64,000 nucleotides of DNA, taken from the NCBI GenBank assembly GCA_963730305.1, contig CAVSRB010000007.1:362358-426357 (forward strand), given 5' to 3'. Position numbers and translations under genes: made by a program. The stretch is from CAMYMQ01 sp963730305. Lineage in GTDB: Bacteria > Pseudomonadota > Alphaproteobacteria > Bin65. Below are positions 58,501 through 64,000 of the stretch, one piece after another. Positions within the stretch are counted from its first letter, which is position 1, and every line of letters begins with the position of its first letter. The notes under the pieces were generated by a model. The model was not told the origin of the DNA. It worked only from the letters and a program-made list of their open reading frames with translations, and did no database searches.

Positions 58501-59278
58501 ATGGCCGTGGAACTGTATCACTTCTGGAGCTCGGTCTGCTCGGTGCGCTGCCGCATGGCGCTCGAGGAGAAGGGCGTGCCGTGGGAGAGCCGCTACATCG
58601 ACCTGTTCCAGTTCCAGCAGATGGAGCCCGAATACCTCGCCATCAATCCGGCCGGCGTCGTCCCGACCCTGGTCCACGACGGCGAGCCGATCCGCGAATC
58701 GACGATCATCAACGAGTATATCGACGCGGCCTTCGACGGCCCGGCGCTGGTCCCCGCCGACCCGGTCAAGGCCGCGCGGATGCGCGAATTCATCCACGAC
58801 TGCGAGGAGGACTTCCCCGCCATCGTCAAGCTCACCTACGTCAACTACATCCTGCCCAAGCTGCGCAACCGCTGGGGCGACGAGGAGCTGCGCAAGCAGG
58901 CCGAACGCCGGCCGCTGCGCTTCTACAAGGACATCCACGGCCGCGGCATCCGCGGCGAGATCGGCGCGGACGAGCTGGCCGAGGCCGGACAGGTCATCGA
59001 GGCGATGCTCGACCGGCTCGACGCGACGCTGGAGGGCCAGGGACTGGATCGCCGGCGACTTCTCGCTCGCCGACATCGCGATCGCCCCCTACATGTACCG
59101 GCTCGTCGCCCTCGGCCGCGACCGCTTCTGGTCCGCCGACAAGCGGCCGAACGTCCACGCCTGGTACGACCGGCTCAGCGCCCGCCCGGCGTTCGACGTC
59201 GCCGTGTCCTGGCCGGACGAGAGCGGCGGCGGCTACGAGGAGGTCGGGCTGACGACCAAGCGGCCGGCGGCGGGGTGA
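58501..59278 (+). pseudogene. Glutathione S-transferase family protein (single-base frameshift)
   Basis: 258 residues after removing one G near 59040-59042 (CAGGGAC in place of CAGGAC). The N-terminal thioredoxin fold has SSVCSVRCRMALEEKGV, NPAGVVPTLVHDG and ESTIINEYID; the C-terminal helical domain continues DWIAGDFSLADIAIAPYM in the second frame. Conjugates glutathione to electrophiles or has a related redox role. The break lies in a G run, consistent with a homopolymer error. Confidence 0.85.
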
Positions 59279-59647
59279 GGCTGCGGCAAGGGCGGAACAG
59301 CCATCCCGCCGAAACGCGCCCCAACGCCGGCGCGACCTCGCTGGAAAGACGGCCTGTCGGTTCTTGGCTATACCCGGCCATTGGCGGACCGCTCGGTCAG
59401 GTCCGCTTCGGGGCTGAAAGCGGTCGTACAGGTGTGGTTCGTCCGCTAGCGGCCCAAGAGCGGCCGTCGGGTGCCAAAGCCTGAGAACGCTGCTCCTGAC
59501 CCAAAGCAGATAATGACCAAATAAAAAGGGCGGCAGGCACCCAAATCTGTCCTCCCCTTTAGACGACCTATCTTCAATCCACTTGCATCGCGGACAACTT
59601 GGTGGGCCTGCTTATGAGGGAGGCCGTCAATCATAAGGGAAATCGCG
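59279..59647. other. Intergenic, no gene seen
   Basis: 369 bp with lower GC than upstream and no frame with coding character. Contains GCTCCTGACCCAAAGCAGA near 59490, a sequence echoed at ~60490 (GCTCCTGACCCAGAACCG), suggesting degraded copies of a dispersed repeat. GC drops from here to the end of the window. Confidence 0.6.
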
Positions 59648-60130
59648 ATGCGCGTGCCGGGCTGGCCAACCCAAGTAACTCATTTTCTGGCGCTCCTCCT
59701 GCCCGGCCTCATTGCTGGAGCGACGCTCGGGATCTGGCAAGGATACGATCCCCGCGGGCTCGACGCGGCGGCTTTCCTCGCCGTGCATCAGGAGGCTGTA
59801 CGCGGCCTCAACGTGCTTCTGCCGGCGTTCGGTATCGCCAGCGTCATCTTGACGGGGTTTGCCGCTTGGCTTGCGCGGAAGGATCGCCCGGCATTGTGGT
59901 TATTCCTTGTCGCGCTGGTTTGCATGGCGGCGGGCGGTGTAATCACCCGACTGTTCAATCAGACGATCAATGCCGACGTCATGGGGTGGAGCGTGGCCAA
60001 TGTCCCTGGCAACTGGCAGGCGCTGCGCGCAAACTGGTGGGACTGGCACATCATCCGTACGCTGTTTGCTTTGGTCGGCTTTGCCGTCGTGATCACAGCA
60101 GTATTACGACGACGATCCAGCGTGGCGTAG
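59648..60130 (+). CDS. DUF1772 (anthrone oxygenase-like) membrane protein
   Basis: 160 residues with four helices. The family signature is present: LFNQTINADVMGW, then a conserved ALRANWWDWHIIRT segment with Trp, His and Arg. Some DUF1772 proteins resemble anthrone oxygenases, but most are uncharacterised. AGGGAAATCGCG precedes the ATG. It stands alone in a low-density region. Confidence 0.85.
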   Translation: MRVPGWPTQVTHFLALLLPGLIAGATLGIWQGYDPRGLDAAAFLAVHQEAVRGLNVLLPAFGIASVILTGFAAWLARKDRPALWLFLVALVCMAAGGVITRLFNQTINADVMGWSVANVPGNWQALRANWWDWHIIRTLFALVGFAVVITAVLRRRSSVA

Positions 60131-60774
60131 AGTTCGAAATATGGCCGCCATCTCTAGTAAGGCGGGCCGTTCGACCGATCTCGGCCGGAGAGGTGCGGTT
60201 CTCGATCGCGAGCGCGACGACAACCGAGACTTGCTGTCCCCAATTGGGTGGCGACCGACACCCCGCTCGAGGTCCCGCAGGGAGTCGTGGCGACACCCTC
60301 TTGGGCGAACCTGCGGTGTCATCCGAGGGTGCGGCGGGGGAAGGTGACGCGTATCGTATACTTGCACACCTCCTCGCAAGTCTGCGCCGGAACCATTCGG
60401 GTCTTCCGACCACAACAGGCCGATGGTCGAATAGCCGATCCCGTCTCGTCCGCGTGTTGCCCCAAAACGGACATCCCGCATCTTCCTTGGCGATGTCTGC
60501 TCCTGACCCAGAACCGCCTGACGCATGCCCCAAAGTCCGAACACATGCCCATCAAACAAACGAAACCGCCTCACCCCACCGCCGCGGTCGCACAAAAAAG
60601 TCCGCTGCCACTAACAGCGGACATCGAAAAACGCCCACATCCAGAGTTCTTCAACAGCCTCGGCTATGAGCGGACACCAGGGAGGCAGGAACGGGACCGC
60701 ACCCGGAATTGGAGGCTGGACAGAGAAATTCTTGACCGGTAGCGGTCGGAGGTGTCCCGCCGTTCTGTCCAGTT
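60131..60774. other. Intergenic, no gene seen
   Basis: 644 bp without a convincing coding frame: overlapping frames on both strands are Arg/Ser/Pro-rich and lack a ribosome-binding site. Contains scattered GCGGACAT-type motifs (60480, 60620) that recur at the window end (ATGTCCGCTTTTGG, 63983). Probably decayed sequence or repeat fragments. Confidence 0.55.
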
Positions 60775-61712
60775 CTATTGCATGGGAGCAATCACCAGCT
60801 TTCCCTTGGGGGCGCCCGTCTTTTCGAGCTCAACGATGGCCGGGATCGCCTCTGACAGCGGCACGACGCGACCGATCACAGGTGCGAGCTTGCCTTGCTC
60901 GAGCCGCTTCGGCGATGCCCGCGAAGCTCTCCGGCGTTGGATTGGCGAACACGATGTGATGTCGCGATGAAAGCAGGCAGCCGATCATCTTGGCGGGCGT
61001 CGGCACGATGTGCAGTGACATGCCACCCTTCTTGAGCATCGCCCCGCACTGGCGCAGCGATAGCGCCCCGGCGGTATCGAAAATGACATCGAACCGGCGT
61101 CGATATGACCCGATATCGAAGGCGCGGTAGTCGATAACCTCGCTCACGCCCAGCGCCTGAGCTTCCTCGCGTCCAGATGCACTGCAACTGCCGGTAACGA
61201 TTGCGCCTTGCATGCGTGCGATCTGCACCGCCAAACGCCCCACGCCTCCCAGACACCCGGTGATAAGGACGGACTGGCCGGCTCTCAGTTTCGCCTTTGC
61301 GATAAGTCCGATCCAGGCTGCCGAACCGACAACCGTCATGGTCGCCGCCTGCTCGAAAGTGACATTGGACGGCTTCAGTCCAACAGTTTTCTGCGTCCGC
61401 GACGACATATTCCGCGAAAGCGCCGGCTTGCCGGATAGTGGCGGCGCCGAAGACCTCATCGCCCAGCCTTGAACCGCTCGACATCGGGCCCGACGGCATC
61501 GACCACGCCGGAAAAGTCATGGCCCAGGCCGCGCGGAAAGCGCGAACCGGACATCATTTTCATTTCGCCGCGCCGGATCTTCCAGTCCATCGGGTTGACC
61601 GATGCGGCCTTGACCTGAACGAGAATCTGACCGCGCCCGGGCTTCGGCCGATCCACATCGGCAAGCGCAACTCTTCCGGGCTGCCATATTTGAAATATTG
61701 GATGCGCTTCAT
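60775..61712 (-). pseudogene. NADP-dependent MDR oxidoreductase, four frame breaks
   Basis: Pieces of one ~311-residue quinone-oxidoreductase-type protein in order: MKRIQYFKYGSPEELRL, ASVNPMDWKIRRGEM, GAFAEYVVADA, VLITGCLGGVGRLAVQIAR, IDYRAFDIG, and a tail GKLVIAPMQ. Breaks lie near 61680 (one base missing), 61463, 61394 and 60905 (one extra each); the net change fits a 312-codon gene exactly. More damaged than any other gene here, so real decay is more plausible. Family counterpart at 1791 is intact. Confidence 0.8.
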
Positions 61713-61777
61713 GAGCGGTTCTTCCCGATTTGTTCGGCTTGAAAATGAGCGGGCAGCGTGAAGATCGATCGCGCTCA

Positions 61778-62152
61778 TCACCCGACCCACCAAACCCAGA
61801 TAAAGGCTGCCCCAAGCACCGCCTCCGCGACGGCCGAACGAAAGATGCCCGCACTGACACGCCGCGCCAGGAACTCGTAGAGACCAAGACCTGCCAGCAG
61901 TATGGCCGTTCCGCCCATGACCAGGCACACCGCCGAGCGGATATCCGAGGGGCCGGCCGTTCGCCCGAGGAAAAACATCAGGGCGAGGCCGAGATACATC
62001 AGGCCCATCCGGCGAAACAGGATGAGCGCGCCAGTCGTGCTCTCGAGCCCCCACTCCTTGAGCACGCTCCCGCCGAAGAAGATGAAGCGGGCGCCGAGAA
62101 CGATACACGCGACCGTCATGACGAGTGCCAATATCTCGAAGGTCAAAGCCAA
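61778..62152 (-). CDS. Small four-helix membrane protein
   Basis: 124 residues, four predicted helices (EILALVMTVACIVLGARF, GLMYLGLALMFFLG, AVCLVMGGTAILLAGLGL, AVLGAAFIWVWWV). Resembles DUF4345-type proteins in size and topology, but the family is not certain. No ATG: TTG 62152 or TTG 62146, the latter six bases after GGGAGA and slightly preferred. It is divergent from the AraC regulator at 62259, which may control it. Confidence 0.7.
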   Translation of the reverse strand: MALTFEILALVMTVACIVLGARFIFFGGSVLKEWGLESTTGALILFRRMGLMYLGLALMFFLGRTAGPSDIRSAVCLVMGGTAILLAGLGLYEFLARRVSAGIFRSAVAEAVLGAAFIWVWWVG

Positions 62153-62258
62153 TCTCCCTGATCAAATGATCGCTGGACAGCGGGAGCATCGGAGTTATAG
62201 GCAGTCGACTTCAGACGAACTATGCGCAAAGTCCTAATTTTGTTGGAGATCATCCAGA

Positions 62259-63197
62259 ATGGACCCGTTATCCGATATCGTCTCGTTCCTCAGACTGCGC
62301 AGCTATCTCGTGGGCGGCTTCGAAGCGGGCGGGAACTGGTCCATCGGCTTTGACGCCTACGAGGCCATCAAGTGCTACGCCGTGACCGCCGGCGCGTGCT
62401 GGATCGCGGTGGAGGGCGCGGGCGAGCCTGTGTTTCTGCAACAGGGCGATTGCTTCATGCTGCCGCGCGGCCGGCCGTTTCAGATCGCCAGCGACCTGAG
62501 CCTGCCCCCCGACGATTGGCGGCGCCACTTTCTCGGCGCCGAAGAAGGCGCGCTGGTGAAGCTCAACGAAGGCTCCGGCGTGACGGTGCTCGGCGGCCAT
62601 TTTGCGCTCGCGGGGCCGCAGGCGGAGATGCTGCTCGGCATGCTGCCGCCCATCGTCCATGTGCGCGGCGAGACGGATGGCGAGACGCTGCGCTGGGCCT
62701 TCGAGCGGATGCGGCAGGAACTGACCGATCTCAAGCCGGGTGGCATCCTCATCGCCCAGCAACTCGCCTCGATGATCTTCATCCAGGCGCTCCGTCTCTA
62801 TCTCAATGAGAACAAGGGTATCGGCTGGCTGTTCGCGCTGTCGGATCAACGGGTGGGGGCGGCCATCAAGGCGATCCATCGGGAGCCGTCGCGGCGCTGG
62901 ACGGTGGAAACGCTCGCCACCGAAGCCGGCATGTCGCGCGCCAGCTTTGCGGCGCAGTTTCGGCAGCTGGTCGGCGAAAGCCCGATCGAGTATCTCACGC
63001 ACTGGCGAATGCTCCTCGCCGGACGCAGTCTGGAGCACGGCGAACCCATCGGCACGATTGCCCATGCGCTCGGCTATGAATCGGAAAGCGCGTTCAGGAC
63101 GGCCTTCAAACGCGTGACGGGCAACACGCCCCGCCATCACGCGCGTTCGTTTGGACATAGCGGCGCCGTGAGTTTCCTCGTGCAGAGCGGTACGTAG
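62259..63197 (+). CDS. AraC-family transcriptional regulator with cupin-type sensor domain
   Basis: 312 residues. N-terminal AraC_N/cupin_6 domain (residues ~8-190, DCFMLPRGRPF) and a C-terminal pair of helix-turn-helix motifs (TVETLATEAGMSRASFAAQF and PIGTIAHALGYESESAFRTA) ending in the conserved FKRVTGNTPRHH. GGAG lies ten bases before the ATG. AraC proteins of this type often activate a neighbouring oxidoreductase gene; here the nearby broken oxidoreductase and small membrane protein are candidates. Confidence 0.91.
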   Translation: MDPLSDIVSFLRLRSYLVGGFEAGGNWSIGFDAYEAIKCYAVTAGACWIAVEGAGEPVFLQQGDCFMLPRGRPFQIASDLSLPPDDWRRHFLGAEEGALVKLNEGSGVTVLGGHFALAGPQAEMLLGMLPPIVHVRGETDGETLRWAFERMRQELTDLKPGGILIAQQLASMIFIQALRLYLNENKGIGWLFALSDQRVGAAIKAIHREPSRRWTVETLATEAGMSRASFAAQFRQLVGESPIEYLTHWRMLLAGRSLEHGEPIGTIAHALGYESESAFRTAFKRVTGNTPRHHARSFGHSGAVSFLVQSGT

Positions 63198-63456
63198 TTG
63201 CGGCGTATGCGTCGGGTGACGTCGAACAGGTGTCCGGACCGTCGCGCGTATTGGACCGGAAGCGGCCGTCACGCCCCTCCCGGTTGGGTCAGTACGTCAG
63301 GCGGTGGGTTGGATGGGCGAGACGGGGGAATGATATTGTTGATAGGGGTTGGTTCCTGGACTTTCCCGGGGGCAATGTACGGGGCTCCCATGCAGACGCT
63401 CTAAACCGATCCGGCTCCGCGATGTACGACGGCTGTGGCCGCCGTGCCCCACCACC

Positions 63457-63882
63457 TCAGCATCGGGACATACATCGGTCGTAGACTTTTTTTAGGAGGT
63501 TCTCAAATGAGACTTGTCTTCGTTCGTGCTCTAAGGGGGTAAAGCAAACATCTGTGATGCTCGCATTACACCAAACGTAGCTAATGGGCGTGTCCGATGA
63601 CTGGTTGTATAACTTGTGGAAATGGCTGCCGGGGGTCGGGTACCATTTATGATAACTAGCGTGGACCGTCTTAGCCGTTTTGAGACCATCCTGATAGCGT
63701 CTCGTGCAAAACTTTTCCGCCTTTGTCCCCATCTTGCATTGCGCCACCAGAGAATAGCCCGTCACCCCAAAATCCCCCGTTATCTGAAAAGCCGCTATCA
63801 ACCCGTTGGGGTTTAAGGCGAGGGAAGGGGCCGTTGGAAGCATAAATGCCAAGGCCATAAGGCTGGAGAGAATGGTTTTCAT
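63457..63882 (-). CDS. Cys-rich exported protein of unknown function
   Basis: 141 residues with a signal peptide (MKTILSSLMALAFMLPTAPS, cleavage near SLA-LN). The mature part has six cysteines, enough for three disulfides, and many aromatic and basic residues (HASYHKWYPTPGSHFHKLY). No family recognised. GC content is visibly lower than in the rest of the window, suggesting recent acquisition. AGGAACCCC precedes the ATG. Confidence 0.72.
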   Translation of the reverse strand: MKTILSSLMALAFMLPTAPSLALNPNGLIAAFQITGDFGVTGYSLVAQCKMGTKAEKFCTRRYQDGLKTAKTVHASYHKWYPTPGSHFHKLYNQSSDTPISYVWCNASITDVCFTPLEHERRQVSFENLLKKVYDRCMSRC

Positions 63883-64000
63883 GGGGTTCCTTTACTGATG
63901 AGGAACCCTGCGCCTTTTACTGGCGAATAGATATATCATTCTGGTAACCCGGCGCGCGCCGAGCTGCTTTCAGGTCGGAATGCGATGTCCGCTTTTGGCT

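Noticed and set aside
60093..60595. Overlapping frames on both strands in the 60.1-60.8 kb gap
   Set aside because: No ribosome-binding site, no motif, and a low-complexity Arg/Ser/Pro composition.

Overview
The window is a GC-rich (about 68-70% by eye) alphaproteobacterial chromosome segment. The evidence is the gene families (paired TRAP transporters, a fused indolepyruvate:ferredoxin oxidoreductase, CtrA-type TTAA-N7-TTAA sites) and the alphaproteobacterial style of its intergenic repeats. Genus cannot be fixed from sequence alone; a Rhodospirillales-like lineage is a guess. No rRNA, tRNA, CRISPR array, intact transposase or phage gene was seen.

Layout. 1-12.7 kb: DMT exporter (cut by the left edge), class III nucleotide cyclase, NADPH oxidoreductase, a REP-like doublet, a GntR regulator divergent from an MFS transporter with TGTATACA operators between them, a 1153-residue indolepyruvate:ferredoxin oxidoreductase, two MltB-type lytic transglycosylases, and an SDR. 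12.8-16.3 kb: trpA, then a complete tryptophan attenuator (promoter, leader peptide with four consecutive Trp codons, terminator) driving trpD-trpC-trpF. 16.4-33.7 kb: a catabolic region with two TRAP systems, two short MetE-like methyltransferases, a CoA ligase, an octopine-type dehydrogenase, a 3-hydroxyacyl-CoA dehydrogenase, a Rieske oxygenase, a VOC protein, and a divergent operon of ferritin-like, Pht5-like and bicupin proteins. This looks like uptake and degradation of aromatic or methylated organic acids.

34.4-47.6 kb: metal and stress region. CueR and a CopA P-type ATPase sit behind a textbook MerR-family promoter with a 19-bp spacer; a near-identical promoter at 42.86 kb precedes an operon of two His/Met-rich exported proteins and a methyltransferase. 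Between them lie a SHOCT protein, a PRPP-synthetase paralogue, an AMP-phosphorylase-like enzyme, a beta-CASP metallo-hydrolase and a CBS-BON protein; a P3A proton ATPase and a DUF302 protein follow. 47.6-59.3 kb: DMT transporters, VOC protein, iron alcohol dehydrogenase, acyl-CoA synthetase, Hsp20, and two tandem PAS-GGDEF diguanylate cyclases, each preceded by a full CtrA consensus. 59.3-64 kb: a gene-poor, lower-GC stretch with a DUF1772 protein, a badly broken oxidoreductase, an AraC regulator and a Cys-rich exported protein.

At least eight otherwise intact genes are split by exactly one inserted or missing base, and another carries four such changes. They are typed as pseudogenes here, but base-level assembly error is at least as likely as real decay for most of them.
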